Source: Allorhizobium sonneratiae
Lineage (GTDB): Bacteria > Pseudomonadota > Alphaproteobacteria > Rhizobiales > Rhizobiaceae
DNA length: 64,000 bases
Direction of reading: 5' to 3'
Assembly: GCF_023700755.1 (NCBI RefSeq)
Contig: NZ_JAMKOJ010000001.1
Location: 434,001-498,000 of the forward strand
Part shown: positions 17,545 through 25,444 of the stretch, piece after piece
Numbering within the stretch: position 1 is the first letter of the stretch
Layout of the letters: the number at the start of each line of letters is the position of its first letter
Program-made: the position numbers and the translations under genes
Notes under the pieces: model-generated
Seen by the model: only the letters and a program-made list of their open reading frames with translations
Told to the model about the DNA's origin: nothing
Database searches by the model: none

Positions 17545-17705
17545 TCCTCTCGGTTCCCGCCCAACACCTCTTCATGATCGAAAAGGGCTGGACGCATGAC
17601 ACGCTGAATGGCATGAGTGAGGCAGAATTCGGCTGGTGGTATGAGGAAGCCATCACGCTGGAACAGGCCAAGGCCGACGCCATCCGCGAGGCACAAAGCA
17701 AGTAA
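17173..17705 (+). CDS. Tail assembly chaperone, -1 frameshift extended form (GT-like)
   Basis: At GGGAAAG (17517-17523) the zero frame reads G GGA AAG, the same heptamer in the same phase as lambda G/GT. After a -1 slip the new frame is open from 17523 to TAA at 17703-17705. It adds 60 residues (through F-M-I-E-K-G-W-T-H-D-T-L-N-G-M-S-E-A-E-F-G-W-W-Y) to the first 117, giving about 177. The extension could also be translated separately from ATG 17574 (43 residues), but the open -1 frame back to the slip site favours the fusion. The extended form should recruit tail tube subunits. Confidence 0.75.
17517..17523 (+). promoter_or_regulatory. Programmed -1 frameshift heptamer GGGAAAG
   Basis: The heptamer sits in the X XXY YYZ phase relative to the chaperone frame, preceded by two more G and followed by GGC. 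It allows tandem slippage of the two tRNAs and matches the lambda G/GT slip site. No strong downstream pseudoknot was identified by eye. Confidence 0.75.
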
Positions 17706-17719
17706 ATCGGGCAAATAGA

Positions 17720-17734
17720 CGGACCAATCGTCCG
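17720..17734 (+). promoter_or_regulatory. Hairpin CGGAC-N5-GTCCG before tape measure
   Basis: A 5-bp stem with a 5-base loop in the gap before the tape measure gene. The core is the same as in the longer hairpins at 11107 and 25391. No T run follows, so it may be a protein or processing site rather than a terminator. Confidence 0.4.
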
Positions 17735-17792
17735 GCCATCCATCACCTTAAAATATGCGACCTCTGGCAGGTATTCCCGCCGGAGGTTTTTT

Positions 17793-20450
17793 ATGCGCTT
17801 TGCCATGATTTTCGAGGGCATTGACCGTGCCACCAAGGTCATGAACAAGATCATGGCGGCGGAAAAGGCAACGGCTGCTGCCAGCGCCGCCAACGCTCAA
17901 AAAGCAACCGCCGCCACGCAAGCCGCAACGACAGCAACAGCCAAGCAGAGAACGGCGACTGGCCGGGCATCATCCGCATTGGTCGCGATGGGGTCAGCTG
18001 CGCGTGGGGGCTATCGCACCGTCGTCTCCGGCGCCAATGCCGCCGCCCGCGCAACGGCAGCCCTTCATCGTGCCACCGTCAATCTTGCAAGCTCCGGCAT
18101 CGGCCAGATTGGCTCAGGCGGCAAGAAAGCCTTTCGTGGCTTTGCGCTGGCCGCAGCCATTGGCGCGGCGGGTGCCACCACGGCCTTCGGTGCGTCGGCA
18201 ACTGCCGCCACGCAATTGGTCGGCGTTGCCTCGCAGTTCGAGAAATTCCAGACCATTTTGGAAACCACGGAAGGCTCCAGCGCCAAGGCCAGGACGGCCA
18301 TGAACTGGGTGGCCGATTTTGCCGCCAAAACACCCTATGAGCTTTCCGAAGTCACCGACAGCTTTGTGAAGATGCGGGCCTATGGGCTTGATCCCACCAA
18401 GGGCCTGTTAAAATCGCTGGGCGATACCTCTGCCGCCATGGGCAAGCCGCTAACGCAGGCGGTGGAAGCTATGGCCGACGCCGTGACGGGCGAGAATGAG
18501 CGTCTGAAAGAATTTGGCGTCACCGCCTCCAAGACCGGCAACAAGATCACCTATTCCTATACCAATGCGGCTGGCAAGCAGATGAAAGCCTCGGTCAAAG
18601 CCAGTGACCGCATGGCAATCCAGACCAAGCTGATGGCGATCTTCAATGAGAAGTATGGCGGGGCCATGGAAAAGCTCTCCGCCACATGGGAAGGCATGAT
18701 GTCGAACATTGCCGACATCTGGAGCCAGTTCCAGCTCGCCATCATGAATGCCGGGCTGTTCGACTGGATGAAGGGCAAGCTCAAGCTTCTGCTCGATACG
18801 CTCAACCAGATGAAAGACAGCGGCACCTTTGACGCATGGGCCAAGCAGATCTCGGACAATATCCTGTTTGTCCTGCAAAACGCATGGAAGTTTGCGCAAC
18901 AGGTCTGGCAGGCGTTTCAAACCCTGTCTAGTTATCTTTCCGCCGCGTCCGATTATGTTGGCGGCTGGAAAAACCTCGCCGCCATCCTCGCAGGCCTTGC
19001 TTTTGCACCGGCGCTGGTATCCACGGCGGTGGGCCTTGTGCAAATTGCCATCGGTCTTTCCATGCTATCCGCTGCCCTGATGGCCAATCCCATCGTGTTG
19101 ATCGTTGCTGCCATCGTGGCCGCAGCCGTTGCCATCTATGTCTATTGGCAACCGATCAAAGCCTTTTTTGTCGGCGTGTGGGATGCGATTGCCAAGGGTG
19201 CCAAGGCAGCATGGGCGGCTGTCACCAGCTGGCTTGGCTTTGATCCTCTCGCCATGCTGTCTTCCGGCTGGCAGTTCTTGTCAGCCACCATTGCCGCCGC
19301 ATGGGATGCTTTGCCGCCGCTGACATGGGATAATGTCATCACGGCACTGGATTGGATCAGCTGGATATCGCCCTTGCGCTGGCTGGATTTTATTCCCGGC
19401 TTTTCATGGGCCGGAATTATCTCCGGGGCGCTGGATTGGGGCCAGTATATTGTCAGCCTTGATTGGACAAAATACCTGCCGGCCTTTTCATGGCCTGAAC
19501 TGCCGTCCTTCCATTGGCCGCAAATCCCGGTGCTGGAATTGCCGTCACTGCCCGATATTGCGGGCTGGATCGGGGCCTTTGGCGACAAGGCCATAGGTGC
19601 GATTGAGGCTTTATCCTCGCGTCTTGGCACGGCATGGGCCAAGGTCAAGTCAGCCTTCAGCTTTGGCGAGGCCAAGGCCGATATTGCGGTAACCGATCCG
19701 GCCACCATTCAGGCGGCTGCCAATGCCACGGCTGACCTGAAAGCCGATATGCAGGCCGTGGCGGCCATCGACACCGGCCCCGCCATGGAACGCTTACAAG
19801 CTCTGGACAAAGCGGCAAAGTCGATCCTGCCCGCCATCACAGCGGCAGTGCGCCAGGCGCAAACCTTCCTCGGGAACGTCTCATTCTACAATCAGGGTGC
19901 CGCCCTGATGGATACCATGGCCGCAGGCATTCGCGCCCGCGCTTCCGTTGCCGTGGCAGAGATTGCCAAGGTTGCCCAGATGATGCGCGATCATCTGCCG
20001 TCATCGCCCGCCAAGATCGGGCCGCTGTCCGACATTCACCGGCTCAAGTTTGGCGAGACCATTGCCGAATCGATCCGGCCCGCGCCCATGGTCAAAGCCA
20101 TGCGGGCGGCAGCGTTAGCGACAATGGGGGCAGCGGCGATTACCGCACCCGCTTTGGCTGGCCCCGACGTGTCACCCTCAACAGTGGCCGCAACCACTGC
20201 CGCCAGCCAGACCCAGGCCGAGGCCGCACGGGCGCAGATTGCCAGCGCCGCCCTGCAAGCCAGCCCGCAAGCCGCGTCCACAAATGCAGCACCCGTCACC
20301 CTGCAATTCAGCCCCACGATCAAATGGGACGGCCAAACGCCGCCCGCGACGATGAAGACCGAGTTTGACAAGCTGATGCGCGACAGCGCCCGCAAGCTGG
20401 CCGACCTGATGGAAGAAGAACAGCGCCGCCGCAACCGGAGAAACGTCTGA
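17793..20450 (+). CDS. Tail tape measure protein
   Basis: The 885-residue protein sets tail length and lies in the tube lumen. The N-terminal 110 residues are Ala/Thr-rich and helical. Residues about 145-260 carry the tape-measure core (F-E-K-F-Q-T-I-L-E-T-T-E-G-S-S, A-A-K-T-P-Y-E-L, L-G-D-T-S-A-A-M-G-K). Hydrophobic segments at about 390-450 fit the membrane-active part. Residues about 500-595 hold an unusual Trp-rich run (L-T-W, L-D-W, F-S-W, L-D-W, F-S-W, F-H-W spaced by 10-20 residues). The C-terminus is Ala/Gln-rich and ends in a basic R-R-R-N-R-R-N. The stop overlaps the next ATG. Confidence 0.9.
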   Translation: MRFAMIFEGIDRATKVMNKIMAAEKATAAASAANAQKATAATQAATTATAKQRTATGRASSALVAMGSAARGGYRTVVSGANAAARATAALHRATVNLASSGIGQIGSGGKKAFRGFALAAAIGAAGATTAFGASATAATQLVGVASQFEKFQTILETTEGSSAKARTAMNWVADFAAKTPYELSEVTDSFVKMRAYGLDPTKGLLKSLGDTSAAMGKPLTQAVEAMADAVTGENERLKEFGVTASKTGNKITYSYTNAAGKQMKASVKASDRMAIQTKLMAIFNEKYGGAMEKLSATWEGMMSNIADIWSQFQLAIMNAGLFDWMKGKLKLLLDTLNQMKDSGTFDAWAKQISDNILFVLQNAWKFAQQVWQAFQTLSSYLSAASDYVGGWKNLAAILAGLAFAPALVSTAVGLVQIAIGLSMLSAALMANPIVLIVAAIVAAAVAIYVYWQPIKAFFVGVWDAIAKGAKAAWAAVTSWLGFDPLAMLSSGWQFLSATIAAAWDALPPLTWDNVITALDWISWISPLRWLDFIPGFSWAGIISGALDWGQYIVSLDWTKYLPAFSWPELPSFHWPQIPVLELPSLPDIAGWIGAFGDKAIGAIEALSSRLGTAWAKVKSAFSFGEAKADIAVTDPATIQAAANATADLKADMQAVAAIDTGPAMERLQALDKAAKSILPAITAAVRQAQTFLGNVSFYNQGAALMDTMAAGIRARASVAVAEIAKVAQMMRDHLPSSPAKIGPLSDIHRLKFGETIAESIRPAPMVKAMRAAALATMGAAAITAPALAGPDVSPSTVAATTAASQTQAEAARAQIASAALQASPQAASTNAAPVTLQFSPTIKWDGQTPPATMKTEFDKLMRDSARKLADLMEEEQRRRNRRNV

Positions 20451-20926
20451 TGATCTATCTGCTTGGCTCCATTCCGCTGGGGGTCGTGCCGCTGACCGGG
20501 CCGATGGCGCATGACTTTTCCTATGCCAACACCTTTGCGCAGCACATGCCGACCAGAGGCAAGCCGGTGCTGCAGGAGATTGGCGAGGAACTGGATACGC
20601 GCAATTTTTCCTTCTTCTTTTCGGAGGAATTTTGCTCCCCCGCGACCGAGCTTGCCAAGCTGGAAGCCGCCTTTGCGTTAAAAACGCCGATGCCTCTGGT
20701 GCTTGGCAACGGGGTTTTTAACGGCAAGCGCTATGTGGTCGAGATGCTGTCCGGCCAGATCGTCAAGACCGGTCGCAACGGCGCGCCGGTGAGGATCGAG
20801 GCAAGGATCGGCCTTCTCGAAGACCCGGTTGCCGGTGGCCTGTTTGGCCTTCTGAACGCTATTGCCAAATCACGCGCACCAGCCCTTTCCGGCTCGGCGG
20901 CAACCAATCCGGAGGTGAAGAAGTGA
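20450..20926 (+). CDS. Tail protein, P2 gpU-like
   Basis: A 158-residue protein with the gpU pattern: an N-terminal F-x-Y-A-N block, a central L-D-T-R-N-F-S-F-F-F, and P-L-V-L-G-N-G-V-F-N-G-K-R-Y-V-V-E near residue 80. gpU terminates the tail tube at the head-proximal end. It directly follows the tape measure and overlaps gene X, the P2-like order. Confidence 0.85.
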   Translation: MIYLLGSIPLGVVPLTGPMAHDFSYANTFAQHMPTRGKPVLQEIGEELDTRNFSFFFSEEFCSPATELAKLEAAFALKTPMPLVLGNGVFNGKRYVVEMLSGQIVKTGRNGAPVRIEARIGLLEDPVAGGLFGLLNAIAKSRAPALSGSAATNPEVKK

Positions 20927-21189
20927 CGACATTGACCGGGGATTATTTTGAATACACCACCATCGCAGGCGACCGCTGGGACATGCTGGCCTATCGCTAT
21001 TATGGCGACCAATACAAGCAAACGGTGCTGATTGAGGCCAACCGCCATCTTTATCTCGATGCGCTCACCGTACCGCCGTTGGTGTTGCCGCAAGGGGTAA
21101 AGCTCAAAATCCCGGTGATCACCGAGACCGCCAGCAACATCGACCTGTTGCCGCCTTGGAAGCGCGATAACCCCAGTTATGGAGCCTGA
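20923..21189 (+). CDS. Tail protein X (LysM-like)
   Basis: An 88-residue protein starting at GTG 20923 inside the end of the gpU-like gene. It has the X-family pattern G-D-R-W-D-M-L-A-Y-R-Y-Y-G-D, I-E-A-N-R-H-L and L-P-Q-G-V-K-L-K-I-P, a LysM-type fold. In P2-like phages X is a small baseplate-hub-associated tail protein. Confidence 0.88.
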   Translation: MTTLTGDYFEYTTIAGDRWDMLAYRYYGDQYKQTVLIEANRHLYLDALTVPPLVLPQGVKLKIPVITETASNIDLLPPWKRDNPSYGA

Positions 21190-21191
21190 TC

Positions 21192-22190
21192 ATGGCCTCA
21201 AAACCCTACTTTTCGTTGATCTATCAGGGCGTGGACATATCCAGCGAACTCGACCCGGAAACCACCGCCATTCGCTACACCGACAATCACCACGGCAAGG
21301 TCGATGAGATTGACGTGACCGTGCAGGACAAAGACGGACGCTGGAAAGGATCATGGAAGCCCGAACCCGGCGACACCATGAGCCTGACCATCTTTGACGG
21401 CAATGGCGGCATTCTGCCCTGCGGTGATTTCGAGATGGACGAGCCGGAAGCCTCTGGCGACCGGGGTGGCGACATCATGACCATTCGCGGGCTGGCAGCA
21501 CCCATCTCCAAACCCTTGCGCACATCCAAGACCCGCGCCTTTGAAAAGCAAAGCCTTCGCGCCATTGTTTCCAAAGTTGCCAGCGAAAACGGCCTGACGC
21601 TCGAAGGCGAGATTGACAATCTGACCTTTGAGCGTGTCACCCAACGGCGCGAACGCGATCTGGAATTTCTAACGCGCTTGGCCGAGGACACCGGTCATTA
21701 TTTTACCGTGCGCGGCAAACGCGCCGTGTTTACCTCCATCAAATCCGTGGATGGCAGAGCGGCAGCGCTCACCATTAGCCACACGCAAGTCGGCACGACT
21801 TTGACCCATTACCGCCTGAAGGAACAGACGGCAGAGACCTATTCCAAGGCCAGGGTCAAACACATGCACGACCGCGATAAAAAGCTGATCGACGAGGAAG
21901 AGGAAGACGGCGACGTCAAAACCGGCGATACGCTCAACATCACGGGTGAGCGGGTCGAAACGCCCGCCCATGCCAAGGCGCTGGCCCGATCGCGGATGCA
22001 TTTCAAAAACCGCAAACGCCGCTCCGGCTCCATCACCCTGATTGGCGATGTGCGGGCTTTGGCGGGTGTGGTGGTGGATATGACCGATTTTGGCAAATAT
22101 TCGGGCCGCTATCTGATTGACCGCTCCACCCACGACATGAGCCGTTCCGGCTATACCACGGAGGCCGAGCTGGTCGATGCGCGCAAGTAA
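21192..22190 (+). CDS. Late control / baseplate hub protein, P2 gpD-like
   Basis: A 332-residue protein of the gpD family: G-V-D-I-S-S-E-L near the start, the D-K-D-G-R-W-K-G-S-W-K-P-E-P-G-D block, and the R-E-R-D-L-E-F-L-T-R-L-A-E-D-T-G motif at residues about 152-168. It closes the tail tube and carries the spike. The 3' end overlaps the spike gene. Confidence 0.9.
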   Translation: MASKPYFSLIYQGVDISSELDPETTAIRYTDNHHGKVDEIDVTVQDKDGRWKGSWKPEPGDTMSLTIFDGNGGILPCGDFEMDEPEASGDRGGDIMTIRGLAAPISKPLRTSKTRAFEKQSLRAIVSKVASENGLTLEGEIDNLTFERVTQRRERDLEFLTRLAEDTGHYFTVRGKRAVFTSIKSVDGRAAALTISHTQVGTTLTHYRLKEQTAETYSKARVKHMHDRDKKLIDEEEEDGDVKTGDTLNITGERVETPAHAKALARSRMHFKNRKRRSGSITLIGDVRALAGVVVDMTDFGKYSGRYLIDRSTHDMSRSGYTTEAELVDARK

Positions 22191-22698
22191 CGAATACGCC
22201 CAAAACCCCACCATCCGCCGTGGCGTTGTGGTGGACCGCGACCCCTCCACGATGCGCGTCAAGGTGCGATTTGAAGACGAAGACGACGTGGTCACCCAAT
22301 GGATCGACGTCACCGCCAAATCCGCCACTGGCACCTCCGCTTTCCAGATGCCCGGCCACAATGACGAGGTCTGGTGCGCCATGGATGCCAAGGGCGAAGC
22401 GGGATGCTTGCTTGGCTCTCGCTATAATTCCAAGGACGCCCCGCCCGCCAACAGCAATGATTTGGTGACGATGACATTTGAAGGCGGCTTTATCCAGCTT
22501 GATACCGCTAGCGGCAACGTCACCCTGAAATCACCCGGCAGTGTGACCATTGAGGCGGCAGGGGATGTGAAGATCACTGCCTCTAATATTGTATTGGAGA
22601 GTGGCAAGCTGACCCACAATGGTAAGAATGTGGGCCATGATCATGTGCATAGCGGGGTGGTTCCCGGTGGTGGGGTGTCGGGAACCCCACCTTCGTAA
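22177..22698 (+). CDS. Baseplate spike protein, gpV-like
   Basis: A 173-residue protein with an OB-fold N-terminus (R-G-V-V-V-D-R-D-P-S-T-M-R-V-K-V-R-F-E-D-E-D-D-V). It ends in regular beta-helix repeats (S-G-N-V-T-L-K-S-P-G-S-V-T-I-E-A-A-G-D-V-K-I-T) and a His/Gly-rich tip (H-D-H-V-H-S-G-V-V-P-G-G), typical of the membrane-piercing spike with a metal-binding tip. ATG 22177 lies within gpD. In P2 the next gene is W; here a 2.7-kb cargo block intervenes. Confidence 0.88.
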   Translation: MRASNEYAQNPTIRRGVVVDRDPSTMRVKVRFEDEDDVVTQWIDVTAKSATGTSAFQMPGHNDEVWCAMDAKGEAGCLLGSRYNSKDAPPANSNDLVTMTFEGGFIQLDTASGNVTLKSPGSVTIEAAGDVKITASNIVLESGKLTHNGKNVGHDHVHSGVVPGGGVSGTPPS

Positions 22699-22725
22699 AT
22701 CAGATATTCGATTTCATTTAGAATG

Positions 22726-23025
22726 CTAATCAGACTTTTTGCGCCGCCCACCCCTTGGCTTCCCGTCCTCCCAGCTTAGATCAGCACGAACAGGAAAGCT
22801 GGCGTTCGTGTAGCTTAAAATGAGCGGCCTTATAGGGAAAATGCCAAGCTCCTTCCCTAATTCAAGAGGGGTCAGAATGCGCGTCTTCAGGCATTGGATC
22901 CGGTCCGTACCCTTTTGCGCGTTCAAGGCTTTGATTAACTTGAAATCCATCGTTAGGAAGCAAAACAAGTTGTGGATCTCAGCAGTACGAATGTGCCATG
23001 CGTCTTGACTGTTTTTCGGCCCCAT
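22726..23025 (-). pseudogene. PIN-domain protein remnant
   Basis: The frame codes for A-W-H-I-R-T-A-E-I and F-L-T-M-D-F-K-L-I-K, the second half of a PIN nuclease domain (the D-A-x-H...F-L-T-x-D pattern with late acidic residues). It stays open upstream to 23112 (K-A-Y-A-Q-R-D-P-E-Y-A-S-L-V-R) but has no start codon there, and the N-terminal strands with the first catalytic Asp are missing. It looks like the 3' half of a toxin-type PIN gene cut off by the AT-rich stretch next to it. A separate small protein starting at the ATG at 23025 is possible but less likely. Confidence 0.5.
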
Positions 23026-23104
23026 AATCCTGACTAAGGAAGCGTATTCAGGATCTCGCTGCGCATAAGCTTTTAATATTTCTGCTTGTTGAGTGCTATA
23101 GATG

Positions 23105-23260
23105 CCAGTTATTTATTTTAAAATCTTATTTATAATTAAATTTTTAAATTTTAATCAAAATAAGAATTTTTCGATATTTGGTGATTTTATTAATTTTATT
23201 TGAGAAATATTATTTTTAAGTTTTTCGCTTTATAACGGTTCATTTTTACTCTGTTCTAAA
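23105..23260. other. Extremely AT-rich island
   Basis: Roughly 150 bases consisting almost wholly of A and T (runs such as TTATTTATTTTAAAATC), very unlike the surrounding 60% GC phage backbone. No ORF of note. It may be foreign DNA, a silencer-bound region or a decayed promoter area of the PIN fragment. Confidence 0.6.
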
Positions 23261-23419
23261 ACTGTATATGTTGCCGCAATATATCCTTTAATCAAGTCTA
23301 CTTGCAGGAAATATTTGAATGCGTGCAGAAGTGATTTTGAAACCAACGGTTCAAGCTCCTTACGGCTTGGCCAGCCGACCAATCATTTTTATCTCTAATC
23401 CCCTTCTCTATCACAGGTA

Positions 23420-23446
23420 CTCCGCGCCTCCTGGCGCGGAGTTTTC
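23420..23446 (+). terminator. Intrinsic terminator in cargo block 2
   Basis: Perfect 9-bp stem CTCCGCGCC / GGCGCGGAG with loop TCCT followed by TTTTCCTT. It ends + strand transcription coming from the spike gene side, just before the 3' end of the antisense propeller gene. Confidence 0.7.
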
Positions 23447-23473
23447 CTTCCAAGGGTGTGGAACCCGTCGCCC

Positions 23474-24430
23474 TCAACTGGCGGCCGGATAGGCGGCGAT
23501 ATGGGCCATGCTCGCCACATAAAGAGTGTCTCCACCGCCAAACATCCAATAGATCTGCGTCACGCCGGGAAGATCGGGGATCACCGTCCAGGCACCGTCG
23601 CTCGCCACCGCCACCTGATTGCCCATACCGGCATATACCGTGCCGTTGACCGCCGCCGCCACGACACCGGACGCGCCCGCCGACGTGATCCCGGTGGACA
23701 CGACGGTGCTGCCTTTACCGATCACCGATTGCAAAGTCTCGGTCGAGGTTGCTGTCATGTAGACGAGATGAGGCACGCCTGAGCCGTTAAAGGCCGCCGC
23801 GGTTCGAGAGGCGTTGCCGCTTCCGTGCGACACCAGGGTGAAGTCGAGCGAGGATGGAGAGGTCCACTCACCCAACCATGCCGGTCCGTTCATGTTCACC
23901 GTGTCGCAGATGGCGGCGTATAGATTGTCTTCGCCGTCGAGCAGGCAGGAAAAATCCCAGCCGATAATTGGCCCGTAATTTGATGAGCCGAGGGGCATCG
24001 TCATTATTTCTTCCCAGGATTGCGTTCCGACCGGACTTCCACTGAATTTATAAACCGTGAGATTGCTGTCATATACCTGGACATAAGGAGCGCCGTCCGA
24101 ACCGATGAACAAGCCTGTGCAAGTCACGTTGCTCCAGCTTCCTATCTTAATCCACGACGTATAATAATAAATATAGACAGTATTATCGACACAAAGATAC
24201 AGCTGCCTCCCGGCCGTGGCAATAAAAACAAAAACAGCGGACGAAGGCACTCCAATGCCTTGGCCGATGTCGCTCCAACTCCCATTCATATACATCTGAA
24301 CGCTCACTTGAGATGTATTTTTGCTTGTGTCTTGAGAGAAACAAGCGGAGAACAGAATGCCATCTTCGTTGGCGGTGATCGCCATCATCATCCCTGCGGG
24401 AACCGGAATGGAAGTCCACTTGGAAGTCAT
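23474..24430 (-). CDS. Seven-repeat beta-propeller-like protein, cargo gene
   Basis: The 318-residue protein has no signal peptide. It shows about seven repeats of 40-48 residues, each starting with a W-x-x-I or similar strand (K-W-T-S-I, S-W-S-D-I-G, S-W-I-K-I-G, S-W-E-E-I, A-W-L-G-E-W, A-W-T-V-I) and ending in a G-x-L-Y/Y-V-x strand. That is the pattern of a seven-bladed propeller of lectin or sialidase-like fold. No catalytic motif is recognised. It is antisense to the tail operon, so it is not a normal tail part. A sugar-binding receptor or exclusion role is conceivable but unproven. Codon use is closer to the backbone than that of the flanking DNA. Confidence 0.6.
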   Translation of the reverse strand: MTSKWTSIPVPAGMMMAITANEDGILFSACFSQDTSKNTSQVSVQMYMNGSWSDIGQGIGVPSSAVFVFIATAGRQLYLCVDNTVYIYYYTSWIKIGSWSNVTCTGLFIGSDGAPYVQVYDSNLTVYKFSGSPVGTQSWEEIMTMPLGSSNYGPIIGWDFSCLLDGEDNLYAAICDTVNMNGPAWLGEWTSPSSLDFTLVSHGSGNASRTAAAFNGSGVPHLVYMTATSTETLQSVIGKGSTVVSTGITSAGASGVVAAAVNGTVYAGMGNQVAVASDGAWTVIPDLPGVTQIYWMFGGGDTLYVASMAHIAAYPAAS

Positions 24431-24528
24431 CGTCGAATGATCCTTAATTTAAGAGCCGGTTTGAAAAGTAATTCAACGATATTAATCAGTTGTTATTCTC
24501 CTTTGTTGTTTAGGCAAATGGAGAGGCA

Positions 24529-24810
24529 CATGACTTAGACTGATATCGCCCGGCGGGATCATAGCCAGATTGGCTTGATATATCCAAGCGACTTGACGGA
24601 TGGGGAATAGGCTTTAATTGGGCCGATTCTTCCTGCGTCGAAATCGGGCGGCAGGCCCCGTACGACGGATTTGCGCGCGGCGATGAATGCAATCCTCTAT
24701 CTGGCGAAAGGTGGTTGCCAGTGGCGGATGTTTCCGAAAGACTTTCCGCCGCTATTGACGGTGCAGGGCTATTTCTATGACTGGCGCAACAGGGGCTTGT
24801 TTCAGGTGAT
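24529..24810 (+). pseudogene. IS5-family (IS427-type) transposase remnant
   Basis: The frame from ATG 24529 reads M-T-stop-T-D-I-A-R-R and then L-T-D-G-E-stop-A-L-I-G-P-I-L-P. It continues as G-G-R-P-R-T-T-D-L-R, A-M-N-A-I-L-Y-L-A-K-G-G-C-Q-W-R-M-F-P-K-D-F-P-P and Y-F-Y-D-W-R. This is the N-terminal DUF4096 region of IS5/IS427 transposases. Both stops are TAG where Trp (TGG) is expected. The homology stops near 24805, so only the first third is left. Confidence 0.8.
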
Positions 24811-24945
24811 CCATCTCGACATCAAGCTACCGGGCCGTTTCGATCGCGTTGGTCATCACATTACCGCCGAGCGCAAAGGGCAGAGCAATTCACGCGGTAT
24901 CGGCTTGTAGTATGCGCACGTCTCAGTCGACGATGCCTCGGGTAT
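24805..24945 (+). pseudogene. IS481-family transposase fragment fused to the IS5 remnant
   Basis: In the same frame the sequence switches to H-L-D-I-K-L-P-G-R-F-D-R-V-G-H-H-I-T-A-E-R, then R-G-I-G-L-stop-Y-A-H-V-S-V-D-D-A-S. This matches the DDE core start of IS481-type transposases (H-I-D-I-K-K-L-G-R..., V-H-V-x-I-D-D-x-S-R). One stop replaces Trp or a neighbouring residue, and both ends are lost. The join of two IS families within a few bases points to an old recombination. Confidence 0.7.
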
Positions 24946-25123
24946 CTGGGGAATCCGGGTTTACATATACGGGAGTACGGGGTGGGACATTCCCATTTTT
25001 CAGAAATCGTTTAAATTTTTCGCCGTCACTTGCTTGTATTAAAAAACCATATGCGTTGATGCAAAAATGGCCATCGAAAAATTCCTCCATGGGTGTTTGT
25101 GGCTCAGTATGCTCAAACTGCAT
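24923..25123 (-). CDS. Small protein, 3' end replaced by IS remnant
   Basis: A 66-residue frame with a good AGGAG site six bases before ATG 25123. Residues 1-50 (F-E-H-T-E-P-Q-T-P-M-E-E-F-F-D-G-H-F...) look like a real acidic small protein of unknown family. The last residues (D-T-R-G-I-V-D) are read through the antisense strand of the IS481 fragment, so the original C-terminus is probably gone. Confidence 0.45.
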   Translation of the reverse strand: MQFEHTEPQTPMEEFFDGHFCINAYGFLIQASDGEKFKRFLKNGNVPPRTPVYVNPDSPDTRGIVD

Positions 25124-25390
25124 TAGGCACTCCTAGGAGAAATTTGGCTTCTGTTATTTGGAAGGACGCATAACGGAGTCAAATCGAAACTACATACGGT
25201 ATGAAGATACGTTGAGGATGAAGGCTGTTGTCACAAGCTTGATATCACCGGAATCATAAATTGATATTTCCATCAAGTGTATTTGCAATAACAAAAGATT
25301 CACAATAAGCTGATTTTCATATATCTTATTGCCTATTTTTCACTTTTTGATTGCAGAGAAAAAAGAAGTATCTAGGTTGTTCTGGTCCTA
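25124..25390. other. AT-rich gap at the end of cargo block 2
   Basis: About 270 bases, AT-rich and without a convincing ORF. It should contain the promoter of the small gene at 25123 (reading left). Composition returns to backbone level exactly at the hairpin at 25391. Confidence 0.4.
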
Positions 25391-25411
25391 GACCGGACCT
25401 AACGTCCGGTC
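25391..25411 (+). terminator. Hairpin GACCGGAC-N5-GTCCGGTC before gpW
   Basis: The same 8-bp stem as at 11107, differing by one base in the loop (CTAAC versus CTGAC). It is followed by ATCTCC and not by a T run. It sits 34 bases before the gpW-like start, at the right edge of cargo block 2. Confidence 0.55.
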
Positions 25412-25444
25412 ATCTCCACCTCTGCCGGTAGTTATCCTACCGGC

